DNA of 24,096 bases from Alphaproteobacteria bacterium (lineage in GTDB: Bacteria; Pseudomonadota; Alphaproteobacteria; Rs-D84). The translations under genes and the position numbers were made by a program. The notes beneath the pieces were generated by a model. The model saw only the letters and a program-made list of their open reading frames with translations. It did not search any database and was not told the DNA's origin. The stretch lies in assembly GCA_017937735.1 (NCBI GenBank), contig JAGBCZ010000044.1, forward strand, positions 1-24,096. Reading direction: 5' to 3'. Of this stretch, positions 1 through 6,337 are shown in pieces. Positions within the stretch are counted from its first letter, which is position 1, and every line of letters begins with the position of its first letter.

Positions 1-1
1 G

Positions 2-1270
2 CCAATTCCTGTTATGGAAGAATCTTTGATGCCGATGGTTATGGATTTGTTTGCCAAGATAAAGCGTATATTTAACAGTATGCAGAAATTGCAAACAAAG
101 CGTCTGGAAAATCTGTTCACATCTGATACGCCTGATGAAGCGCTGGAAAAGAAATATACAAAATTGCGTTTGGAATTGTTTGAAAACGTCAGTCAGATTC
201 GCTTGAACGATGATCGTGTTGCGGAAATCTTGGAACAGTTGACCAAGCGTGACCAATTACTGTTGGGACTGGAAGGTAAGATGTTACGTCTGGCGATGGC
301 GAACAAGATTAAACGTGAAGATTTCTTGGCAGAATATACAGGTAATGAATTAAACCGTAATTGGGTCAAAAAACTGTCCAAGCACAAAAATGCAACATGG
401 GCAAATTTTGCCAAAAAGCATGGTGATGACATCCTGAAAATCCAAGAAGACATTATTGCGATTGCTATTGAAACAGGCCAGCCAACATCCGAATATAAAA
501 AAGTTGTTGAACTGGTACGCCGTGGCCAAACCGAAGCAGCCCGTGCAAAACGTGAGATGATAGAAGCGAACTTGCGCTTGGTTATCAAATTTGCGAAAAA
601 GTCCAGCAATCGTGGTCTGGGACTTGATTTTTCGGACTTGGTCCAAGACGGCAATATCGGTTTGATGAAGGCTGTTGATAAATTTGATTATCGCTTGGGG
701 AATAAATTCTCGACTTATGCGACAAACTGGATTCAACAGGGTATTTCACGCAGTATTGCAGATCAGGCACGTACAATTCGTATCCCTGTGCATATGATTG
801 ACAATATTCACAAGATTCAACGTGCATCACGTCAATTTATGCATAAATATGGTCGTCAGCCAACTGCCGAAGAATTGTCCAAGATAATTTATCTGCCAGT
901 GGACAAGATTCACAAGGCGATGAAAGTGAACCTGAAACCAATTTCATTAGAAGCGCCAGTTGGCACCGAAGATGACAGTTCACGTATTGAAATTATCGCA
1001 GACGAAACAGCGAAAAATCCATTTACATCTGCGGCGCAAAAGAACCTGCGCAAGATTGTAACACAAATTCTGTCTGAATTGGATCCAAAAGAAGAAACAG
1101 TTTTGCGTCAACGCTTTGGGATGAGTACTAATAAAACCAGCACACTGGAAGAAGTTGGTGAATACATCGGCGTTACACGTGAACGTATCCGTCAGATTGA
1201 ACAAAAAGCACTGAACAAGTTAAAGCACCCAACACGTGCCCGTAAATTGCGCAGCTTTTTGGAAGATTAA
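2..1270 (+). CDS. rpoD: Primary sigma-70 factor RpoD (5' end outside window)
   Basis: Housekeeping sigma factor that directs RNA polymerase to -35/-10 promoters. The frame is open to the left edge, so the N-terminus (region 1.1) lies outside; the ATG at 14 is internal. Seen in order: a helical non-conserved-region segment (first ~170 residues counted from the ATG at 14), region 2 (NLRLVIKFAKK, DLVQDGNIGLMKAVDKF, KFSTYATNW, then SRSIADQARTIRIPVHM), region 3, and region 4 with the helix-turn-helix VTRERIRQIEQKALNKLKHP and the standard C-terminus RKLRSFLED. Region 4.2 is fully canonical, consistent with the TTGACA boxes seen elsewhere in the window. Oddity: region 2.4 reads YATNWIQQGI where primary sigmas have YATWWIRQAI, so the first Trp (E. 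coli W433 position) is Asn, codon 725-727. A Rho-independent terminator follows directly. Identity is certain; the effect of the substitution is unknown. Confidence 0.97.
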   Translation, partial: PIPVMEESLMPMVMDLFAKIKRIFNSMQKLQTKRLENLFTSDTPDEALEKKYTKLRLELFENVSQIRLNDDRVAEILEQLTKRDQLLLGLEGKMLRLAMANKIKREDFLAEYTGNELNRNWVKKLSKHKNATWANFAKKHGDDILKIQEDIIAIAIETGQPTSEYKKVVELVRRGQTEAARAKREMIEANLRLVIKFAKKSSNRGLGLDFSDLVQDGNIGLMKAVDKFDYRLGNKFSTYATNWIQQGISRSIADQARTIRIPVHMIDNIHKIQRASRQFMHKYGRQPTAEELSKIIYLPVDKIHKAMKVNLKPISLEAPVGTEDDSSRIEIIADETAKNPFTSAAQKNLRKIVTQILSELDPKEETVLRQRFGMSTNKTSTLEEVGEYIGVTRERIRQIEQKALNKLKHPTRARKLRSFLED

Positions 1271-1275
1271 CGATT

Positions 1276-1300
1276 GCCCCGCTGTTTGCGGGGCTTATTT
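1276..1300 (+). terminator. Rho-independent terminator of rpoD
   Basis: Perfect 7-bp stem GCCCCGC / GCGGGGC (1276-1282 with 1288-1294), 5-nt loop TGTTT, then TTATTT. It starts 5 nt after the rpoD stop. Confidence 0.9.
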
Positions 1301-1314
1301 ATAGGGGTGGTTAT

Positions 1315-1911
1315 ATGAAAAAGAAAACCTTATTATTATGCACAGGTCTGTCAGGCAGTGGCAAAACGTACTTTGTAAAAAACACATTGCCGAACGGATT
1401 ATTTTATTGTTTAAAGTCTGCTGCGACCCGCCCAATGCGTGATGGGGAATCAAACGGCAATCCGTATTATTTCGTCACAGAATCAGAATTTAATGAAATG
1501 CAATTGGCAACCCGTCTGTGGGTTAACGAAGCGTTCTGGACCCCAGAAAAACCAAAATGGATGTATGGCGTACCTGAATTAGAAATCAAAAACAATTTGG
1601 GGAAAAATTTAGTATATGACGTGATTCAGCCAAAATACGCAAAACAGTTGATTGATTGGTTCAGAATCAATGGACTGTCTGATAGTTATAATTTCCGTGT
1701 GGCGTATTTCTTGCCACCTGCGAACAGTATGCAAACGGTTGCGAAACGTGCCAATATGCCAGACGATATTGATGTCAGACGTACAAATACGTGTGACCCA
1801 ATTGATTTCTTGCAGGCGGGTTTGGATATTGATTATATCTTGCAGCCACGCAACAATATATACAGCCCACGTATGCAAGCGTATATAAAGCGCCTGCAAC
1901 ATCAGAAATAA
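1315..1911 (+). CDS. Guanylate-kinase-like P-loop protein
   Basis: The 198-residue length is usual for guanylate kinase. Walker A is GLSGSGKT near residue 11. The GMP-binding segment SAATRPMRDGESNGNPYYFV (about 36-55) keeps the two arginines, Glu and Tyr typical of Gmk. NEA followed by WMYGVP (about 65-85) matches the Gmk E..YG region, and YDVIQP replaces the usual D-x-x-G-x-x Walker-B area. The C-terminal half is divergent, with a weak lid. The start is supported by a G-rich SD (AGGGGTGG) ahead of the ATG. The gene lies just past the rpoD terminator and 27 nt before the next gene, so those two are probably co-transcribed. It may be the cell's GMP kinase or a specialised paralogue; the divergence makes me prefer a family-level call. 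Confidence 0.75.
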   Translation: MKKKTLLLCTGLSGSGKTYFVKNTLPNGLFYCLKSAATRPMRDGESNGNPYYFVTESEFNEMQLATRLWVNEAFWTPEKPKWMYGVPELEIKNNLGKNLVYDVIQPKYAKQLIDWFRINGLSDSYNFRVAYFLPPANSMQTVAKRANMPDDIDVRRTNTCDPIDFLQAGLDIDYILQPRNNIYSPRMQAYIKRLQHQK

Positions 1912-1938
1912 CAAGCGAATAGATTATAAGGGTGAACT

Positions 1939-2274
1939 ATGGGATGTGAACATATTTTTCCAAAAGATTGGCGTAACATGCCGGTTGAACGTGTATTGAT
2001 GTATATTACTGATTTACAGAAAAATCATAAGTTGTACATGGTATATCATACTGACACAAATCAGATAAGTGTAGGCGAAGATATCTTGATAACACAATAC
2101 AAAGATAAATACGTTATAAATGGTTTTGAATCCCCACTGGTAAACCAAGAATTGAGTTATTTGTGGAAACTGTGTACAGACACCCTGACGGCAGGCGCAG
2201 ATGACATAATTAAAAAATTCGAAGCGAAATCAAAAAAACATCAAGACACATTAAATGGTCAAAGAAAACGATAG
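1939..2274 (+). CDS. Uncharacterised small protein, paralogue of the next gene
   Basis: 111 residues, function not recognised. SD AAGGGTG lies 6 nt before the ATG. No signal peptide or membrane segment is visible; the C-terminus is Lys-rich. It shares a domain with the 167-residue protein encoded at 2376: W-(R/H)-N-(M/L)-PVE near the N-terminus, LQ about 15 residues later, (S/K)-(V/L)-GEDI-(L/V)-IT in the middle, then Y-(V/I)-ING...SP...(K/Q)EL.YL..LCT. The spacing is nearly identical, so the pair is a tandem duplication. This copy ends shortly after the shared domain. The domain looks like a compact, mostly beta cytosolic module. A terminator follows 2 nt after the stop. Confidence 0.75.
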   Translation: MGCEHIFPKDWRNMPVERVLMYITDLQKNHKLYMVYHTDTNQISVGEDILITQYKDKYVINGFESPLVNQELSYLWKLCTDTLTAGADDIIKKFEAKSKKHQDTLNGQRKR

Positions 2275-2276
2275 AA

Positions 2277-2300
2277 ACACCGCCATTTGGCGGTGTTTTA
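2277..2300 (+). terminator. Rho-independent terminator
   Basis: 8-bp stem ACACCGCC / GGCGGTGT (2277-2284 with 2289-2296), loop ATTT, then TTTTA. It closes the unit containing the kinase-like gene and the first small paralogue. Confidence 0.88.
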
Positions 2301-2318
2301 CTTTGACAATCAAAAATA

Positions 2319-2346
2319 TTGACAATACAACAGCCTGTGTTATTCT
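2319..2346 (+). promoter_or_regulatory. Sigma-70 promoter for the second small paralogue
   Basis: TTGACA (2319-2324), 16-nt spacer, TATTCT (2341-2346) with TGTG just upstream of the -10. A second TTGACA lies at 2303-2308 with TACAAC 17 nt downstream, so two overlapping promoters are possible. Both sit between the terminator and the ATG at 2376. Confidence 0.6.
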
Positions 2347-2375
2347 GTATGTAACATAAACAAAAGGTTTTCAGT

Positions 2376-2879
2376 ATGAACAAAGCGCACAGATTTTCAA
2401 ATAATTGGCATAATTTGCCCGTGGAATACGCATTAACTAATATTAAATATTTACAAGAAAATTATAAAAACTATCCGATTGCTGTTTTTTCAGAAAGTCA
2501 TATAAAACTGGGCGAAGATATTGTTATCACTTTAAATACGTACGAAGGTAAAACATTATATATAATAAACGGTTTGTATTCGCCAGAACTGGACAAAGAA
2601 TTAAAATATTTGTGTAATTTATGCACGGGTGCTGCATCGCCAACTGCAAAAATATCACATTGGTGCGAAAATAATGTTCGTGGATTTGTTCAGGCCATGG
2701 GATATACGGCTGCGGTGGCTGCTGTTGTTGGTTTGGGATTTGGTGTTCACAGTGGTATTAAAAAAGTTAAACAAAACAAAGAACAATATATTCAAAAACG
2801 CATTGATGCCGCAATCCAAGAATACGAAGCATCCAAGACAATAAACTATAACGATGCAGTAAATCAAAAAACACGATAA
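2376..2879 (+). CDS. Uncharacterised small protein with added membrane segment
   Basis: 167 residues, function not recognised. The first ~90 residues repeat the domain of the gene at 1939 (NNWHNLPVE, IKLGEDIVIT, YIINGLYSPELDKELKYL, LCT). After it this copy gains a hydrophobic stretch around residues 109-124 (AAVAAVVGLGFGV), then a Lys-rich helical tail, so it is probably anchored by one membrane helix. It has its own promoter and terminator. Small size, tandem duplication and divergence in anchoring suggest a lineage-specific family; no known partner is encoded nearby. Confidence 0.75.
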   Translation: MNKAHRFSNNWHNLPVEYALTNIKYLQENYKNYPIAVFSESHIKLGEDIVITLNTYEGKTLYIINGLYSPELDKELKYLCNLCTGAASPTAKISHWCENNVRGFVQAMGYTAAVAAVVGLGFGVHSGIKKVKQNKEQYIQKRIDAAIQEYEASKTINYNDAVNQKTR

Positions 2880-2880
2880 G

Positions 2881-2905
2881 AAAACGCCCCACTCGGGGCG
2901 TTTTT
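2881..2905. terminator. Bidirectional Rho-independent terminator
   Basis: Stem CGCCCC / GGGGCG (2885-2890 with 2895-2900), flanked by AAAA on the left and TTTTT on the right, so it can work for the plus-strand gene ending at 2879 and the minus-strand gene ending at 2954. Confidence 0.85.
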
Positions 2906-2953
2906 GTTATAGTGTTACCAGCGCACTAGTTTATGTTGTCAATTCACAGGATG

Positions 2954-3886
2954 TTATTCATCCATGCCATAAATAAAATCGCCACTGCCCATGTTGCCAT
3001 AGAACTTTTGTTCAACAATATCCCACATGCCGTTACTTGGCACAACAAAATCACCAATCTGTAACCCACACGGTACAGGCACAAAATGCCGAGCAAGCAC
3101 ATCATCTTCGTATATTTTTGTGGAATATATATACATGGAATTGTTACTATCATAAACACTTGCTGTTTCTGTGCCATTAGATTCAACTACATGGCTTCCG
3201 AATAAATATATAGAATAATTTTCTGTTGTTTGTCTGCCTTGTAATTGAAGTGATGTTGTTGAATAATGTACATGATTATCTTTTGCATCTAAAACAAGTA
3301 ATTGTTTAGTTGTTTTTATTCTTGAGTCAATGTTTGTTCTTATTGGTTGACACCATGAAGGTCCTCCTATTGAAGACCATAAACACAGCCAAAACAATAT
3401 GTTAGTATTGTTAGCCCAGTTCATAGTATAATTAGATTTATTAATTCTATCAATAATGCCAAAAAATCGCCCTTGGCCAGTGCCTGTTTTGTATCCATCA
3501 TCAGAAAATTTTATTTCCAGTTCGCTACGTGTGACCAGTGTTGGTACATGTAATGTGTCGATATATTGTGTTCCTGTGCTTTCCAAATACGCATTTTCAT
3601 TTGCGGCAATCAAACGGCCGTTTTCATCATATGTATAATTTGTTGTGTTGGTAAAGGGTTCTATAACATCATATACCGTGCCGTTATATTTTATGTGCAA
3701 TGAATTTGTGTTAAAGTTTGTACACATATTCCCATACCATATTTCATTATCAACTTTGATATGCAGTGCGGGGGTGGTGGTTTTTACCGATGACAATTTT
3801 ATTGTATTATCCCCCACATGCAGTGTGCGTGCATGTGCGCAAAACGCAATAAAGATAAATAAAACATATATAAACCTATGCATCAT
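2954..3886 (-). CDS. Secreted protein with LamG/concanavalin-A-like domain
   Basis: 310 residues. N-terminal signal peptide (FIYVLFIFIAFCAHA, likely cut after residue ~19). Residues 20-95 are short beta-type repeats. From about residue 100 the protein shows the recurring secreted ConA-like pattern: YLESTGTQYIDT, then FFGI, a middle beta region (IYLFG), YSTKIYEDDVLARHFVPVPC, and an ending of the type WDIVEQKFYGNMGSGDF. From memory this layout occurs in LamG-like domains of gut bacterial and phage surface proteins; ligand and function are unknown. The start is chosen as the first of two consecutive ATGs, with a run of six G six nt upstream. It is preceded by an unusually long structured leader (to about 4165) with its own promoter. 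A periplasmic or surface location is inferred. Confidence 0.72.
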   Translation of the reverse strand: MMHRFIYVLFIFIAFCAHARTLHVGDNTIKLSSVKTTTPALHIKVDNEIWYGNMCTNFNTNSLHIKYNGTVYDVIEPFTNTTNYTYDENGRLIAANENAYLESTGTQYIDTLHVPTLVTRSELEIKFSDDGYKTGTGQGRFFGIIDRINKSNYTMNWANNTNILFWLCLWSSIGGPSWCQPIRTNIDSRIKTTKQLLVLDAKDNHVHYSTTSLQLQGRQTTENYSIYLFGSHVVESNGTETASVYDSNNSMYIYSTKIYEDDVLARHFVPVPCGLQIGDFVVPSNGMWDIVEQKFYGNMGSGDFIYGMDE

Positions 3887-3908
3887 ATCCCCCCGTATAA
3901 ATTCAGGT

Positions 3909-3952
3909 GGGGCAATGTATTCATATCAAGGTGTCGGTCGAAAAATTGCCCC
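3909..3952 (-). promoter_or_regulatory. Hairpin between leader terminator and start codon
   Basis: Perfect 8-bp inverted repeat GGGGCAAT / ATTGCCCC (3909-3916 with 3945-3952) with a 28-nt loop containing one copy of the TCATATCAAG motif (3921-3930). It lies immediately after the leader terminator and 23 nt upstream of the start codon, so it could influence translation or readthrough. Confidence 0.4.
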
Positions 3953-3977
3953 AAAAAAACCGTCACAGAAATGACGG
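3953..3977 (-). terminator. Rho-independent terminator inside the leader
   Basis: Minus strand: CCGTCA / TGACGG stem (3972-3977 with 3960-3965), 6-nt loop, followed by seven T (3959-3953). It lies 67 nt upstream of the coding start, so it ends a small RNA or acts as an attenuator. Confidence 0.85.
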
Positions 3978-4165
3978 TCGGGGTGTTCATAAATCATATC
4001 AAGTGATGATCCTGTTGGACTTCAATATATATCCAACAGCACCCCGACCATAATCGGGGGGTAAAAATAACGGTGCAAAGGCACCGATTTTCATCGGACT
4101 ACGATGCGTCTGCACCGACTTGATATAGGCTTATGAAGGCCCGAACCGACATCCCTGTCAGTTCA
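3953..4165 (-). ncRNA. Candidate structured small RNA or attenuator leader, about 213 nt
   Basis: A consensus-like promoter (4172-4200) places the 5' end near 4165; a strong terminator ends at 3953. Pairings seen: a 9-bp 5' hairpin with GGGA loop (4143-4164); a terminator-like CGGTGC/GCACCG hairpin (4071-4086) followed by TTATTTTTA; an 8-bp hairpin CTGTTGGA/TCCAACAG (4012-4039); a 9-bp long-range stem (4118-4126 with 3996-4004); and a perfect 10-bp stem (4040-4049 with 3976-3985). The last two cross, so they are alternatives or a pseudoknot. The 10-bp stem also competes with a local CCCCGA/TCGGGG hairpin (4042-4059), and a second CGGTGCA copy (4111-4117) competes for the terminator-like hairpin. 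I do not recognise it as 6S, SRP, RNase P, tmRNA or a known riboswitch. Confidence 0.55.
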
Positions 4166-4171
4166 ATGTTT

Positions 4172-4200
4172 ATTTTATGGAAAATTGTAATGTTTTTCAA
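4172..4200 (-). promoter_or_regulatory. Promoter for the structured leader/small RNA
   Basis: Minus strand TTGAAA (4200-4195), 17-nt spacer, TAAAAT (4177-4172). The predicted start near 4165 coincides with the base of the first hairpin (4143-4164). Confidence 0.65.
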
Positions 4201-4226
4201 TAATAAAAAGCGAATAGTGGTCAGTG

Positions 4227-4292
4227 CCAGTGATAAGTGAATGCTGTAATTCTAAATTAGTCCGCCACTAACCACTAACACTTAATCACTGG
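4227..4292. repeat. Imperfect inverted repeat in intergenic DNA
   Basis: CCAGTGATAAGTG (4227-4239) pairs with CACTTAATCACTGG (4279-4292), 13 bp with one bulged base. A second option is CCGCCA/TGGCGG (4262-4267 with 4290-4295). It lies between the terminator of the coiled-coil gene and the leader promoter; no ORF is evident here. Confidence 0.45.
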
Positions 4293-4300
4293 CGGCTTAA

Positions 4301-4323
4301 AAACACCCCATACGGGGCGGTTT
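4301..4323 (-). terminator. Terminator of the coiled-coil protein gene
   Basis: Minus strand: GGGG/CCCC core (4314-4317 with 4306-4309), loop GTAT, extended by flanking bases, then a T-rich tail GTGTTTTTAAG. It abuts the stop codon at 4323. Confidence 0.75.
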
Positions 4324-6248
4324 TAAACATAATTCTTTAATGCGACATAAATATGTCCGACATCTGTTTTTATCAGCGTGGCAGACACTGTATCTGGATT
4401 ATCTGTTTGTTGTGCATTACCCAGTATTTTATCAAAACTGCGCACGAATTGTGTTGCCTGGCGGCGGAATACGGCATCATTTTTAATCATATCACGAATT
4501 TGCTTTTTATCTGCGGCCCCCAGCATTTTTGCCAACCATTTTGAAAATATCGTTTTATCCCCAGAATGATATTTATTCCATACAATATCTGGTATTTCTG
4601 CGCCTGCGACACGTGTTAAATCCATGGACTGTTCGTGCAGTGGCGCCAACATTTGTTCGCTTTGTTTTATAAAGTCTGTGGAACTGACATGGCCAAATGA
4701 TTTTGTTGGTGCCGCCTTGATTGCGTCCATTGGTGCAGATGCACGTGCAACCATCATTTGCTTGTTCAGTGTTTGCATTGTGTCCACGGCCTTGGCATAG
4801 TCTGCCATCAGGTCTATCATTTGTTGACGTGATTGACCGGCCAAGTCTTCCAATTTAACAGCAGATTCAGATACCGCATCGGTTGATTCTGCAACTGTTG
4901 ATTTCATCAATGCGATTTTGTCGTTCAGATTTGCAACAATCTTTTCCAGTGTTTCGCTGGCCTGTAATGAACCTGCGGATAAATCTGGCAGGGCAGAATA
5001 GTATTTTTCAATCAGTGCAGACAGTGGTTCCAACTGTGCGGTTGTGTCGCTGGACATTTTTATCAGGTTTTCAGATTGTGCCGATAACTGTGTATGTGCT
5101 GTATTCATTGTTATCAGTGTTTCGCGCACACCGGCAGCCATCGCCTTGACTGATTCAGAAAATGCGTTTGCGGCGGTCTTGGTGTTTTCCAGTGTTGTAT
5201 TTGCAACCCCAGATACAGTCTTTAATTCTGCGACAACGCCGGTTGCGTATTCTTTGATTTCAGAATCGAATTTGTTGGTCAGACCGACCATTTCATTGGA
5301 AATTCCACGAACCGCCCCTTCGGTTGATGATGCAGATGCGATTAACGCCTCTACAATATCGGTCAGTTTTGCAGATTGTTTCTCAATAGATGTTTCGACC
5401 AGTCGTGTTTGACCTGCAACGACATTGGCAGTGTTTGTTAATGTGTTCATCTGACTGGTTAATTGCTTCTTGGATTGTTTTCCAAATGTTTCCAGGCGTT
5501 CCAAATAACTGTCCAGTTGTTTGTTGTTGCCTTTTAATGTTGTTTCATAATCTGTCGCAGCCGTTTTGATATTATTAAATCCATCTGCGGTTGTTTTGCC
5601 CAATTCGATTAGTTTGTTTTGCAATACATCTGATTCTGCTGTCAGATTTTTCATCTGGTCGGCATTAAAGTTAAATTCGTTTTGCAGATTTTCCGACAAC
5701 GTTTTCCCGCTTTCCAGCCAAGAATCAATCTGTGATTGAATTTGTGCCGTATGTTGTGTTGTTTGTTCTGCCGTGTTGTTAATGTTGTTTAATAAGTCGT
5801 TGACAGTATTGCTAAATCTGTCTGTTGAATTTTCAACGTCTGTCCATGATTGTGATGCGACAATTTCGCCCAATCCTGTTACAGTATTGTCCAGACGACC
5901 AGACATTGTTGCGATTTTTTTAGTCGCTTCATCGGCCATGTTGACCAATTGTTCATTTTGCACAGTCAGTGCATTTTTTAATTCGTTCGCAGATTCAATT
6001 TGTGCGTTTAATGTATCGCGCATCGTTTGAAAACTTTGTTCGATTTTATTGATTTCATCTGCCAGTATTATGCTTAACACACGTGTTGCATCGGCGATTT
6101 TTGCGCGTTCTGGTTTTGTCATAATCATCAGCAAAGATTGCATAATTTTCTGTGTTTTTCTGGAAACAAAAAACAAAACAAACAACGTAATCAGTAACAT
6201 GCCACTGATAACACCGCCAGCAATCAATAATACTTGTGTTAAATCCAT
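4323..6248 (-). CDS. Membrane-anchored coiled-coil protein with conserved C-terminal domain
   Basis: 641 residues. One N-terminal membrane helix (about 5-28, LLIAGGVISGMLLITLFVLF) with a short periplasmic start, then RK, so the bulk is probably cytoplasmic. Residues ~40-510 are low-complexity Thr/Ala/Asn/Gln-rich heptad sequence resembling the coiled coil of chemoreceptors, but I see no HAMP or periplasmic sensor domain and no convincing MCP signalling tip. A Pro/Ala linker near 520-530 is followed by a globular C-terminal domain (about 545-641: DIVWNKYHSGDKTIFSKWL, FRRQATQFVRSFDKIL, SATLIKTDVGHIYVALKNYV). I recall this arrangement from alphaproteobacterial hypothetical proteins of unknown role, perhaps scaffolding at the inner membrane. 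SD GGGAG is well placed (TAGGGAGAAAAGG then ATG). Divergent from addA. Confidence 0.75.
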   Translation of the reverse strand: MDLTQVLLIAGGVISGMLLITLFVLFFVSRKTQKIMQSLLMIMTKPERAKIADATRVLSIILADEINKIEQSFQTMRDTLNAQIESANELKNALTVQNEQLVNMADEATKKIATMSGRLDNTVTGLGEIVASQSWTDVENSTDRFSNTVNDLLNNINNTAEQTTQHTAQIQSQIDSWLESGKTLSENLQNEFNFNADQMKNLTAESDVLQNKLIELGKTTADGFNNIKTAATDYETTLKGNNKQLDSYLERLETFGKQSKKQLTSQMNTLTNTANVVAGQTRLVETSIEKQSAKLTDIVEALIASASSTEGAVRGISNEMVGLTNKFDSEIKEYATGVVAELKTVSGVANTTLENTKTAANAFSESVKAMAAGVRETLITMNTAHTQLSAQSENLIKMSSDTTAQLEPLSALIEKYYSALPDLSAGSLQASETLEKIVANLNDKIALMKSTVAESTDAVSESAVKLEDLAGQSRQQMIDLMADYAKAVDTMQTLNKQMMVARASAPMDAIKAAPTKSFGHVSSTDFIKQSEQMLAPLHEQSMDLTRVAGAEIPDIVWNKYHSGDKTIFSKWLAKMLGAADKKQIRDMIKNDAVFRRQATQFVRSFDKILGNAQQTDNPDTVSATLIKTDVGHIYVALKNYV

Positions 6249-6284
6249 CCTTTTCTCCCTAAAACAAAACGATTTTTATATATC

Positions 6285-6313
6285 TTGCAGTTCATTTGAA
6301 TTTATACTAAAAT
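6285..6313 (+). promoter_or_regulatory. Promoter of the addA-recN block
   Basis: TTGCAG (6285-6290), 17-nt spacer, TAAAAT (6308-6313), giving a 5' UTR of about 18 nt that contains the SD AAGGG before the ATG at 6338. Confidence 0.6.
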
Positions 6314-6337
6314 CTTGACGATAAAGCAAGGGCAGAA

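Larger units (their letters stand above)
3883..4152 (-). other. Chain of four tiny stop/start-coupled ORFs (possible leader peptides)
   Basis: On the minus strand the leader reads as four consecutive short frames: 4152-4099 (17 codons plus stop), 4094-3999 (31 plus stop), 3997-3926 (23 plus stop) and 3924-3883 (13 plus stop). Junctions 2-3 and 3-4 are both TGA-T-ATG and lie in a repeated CTTGATATGA motif; the last stop overlaps the start of the secreted-protein gene as ATGA. None has a well-spaced SD and the peptides resemble nothing I know. They may be leader peptides for coupling or attenuation, or a by-product of the repeat. Confidence 0.2.

Noticed and set aside
3645..3974. 109-residue plus-strand ORF opposite the secreted-protein gene and its leader
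   Set aside because: Antisense shadow of the signal peptide region and the hairpins; no SD or family match.
3953..4165. 6S RNA, SRP RNA, RNase P RNA or tmRNA
   Set aside because: The diagnostic conserved elements of each (for example the SRP GGAAG apical loop, RNase P core motifs, or tRNA-like ends of tmRNA) were looked for on both strands and not seen.
4323..6248. Methyl-accepting chemotaxis protein
   Set aside because: The heptad-rich middle looks similar, but there is no periplasmic sensor, HAMP domain or signalling tip, and a different C-terminal domain is present.
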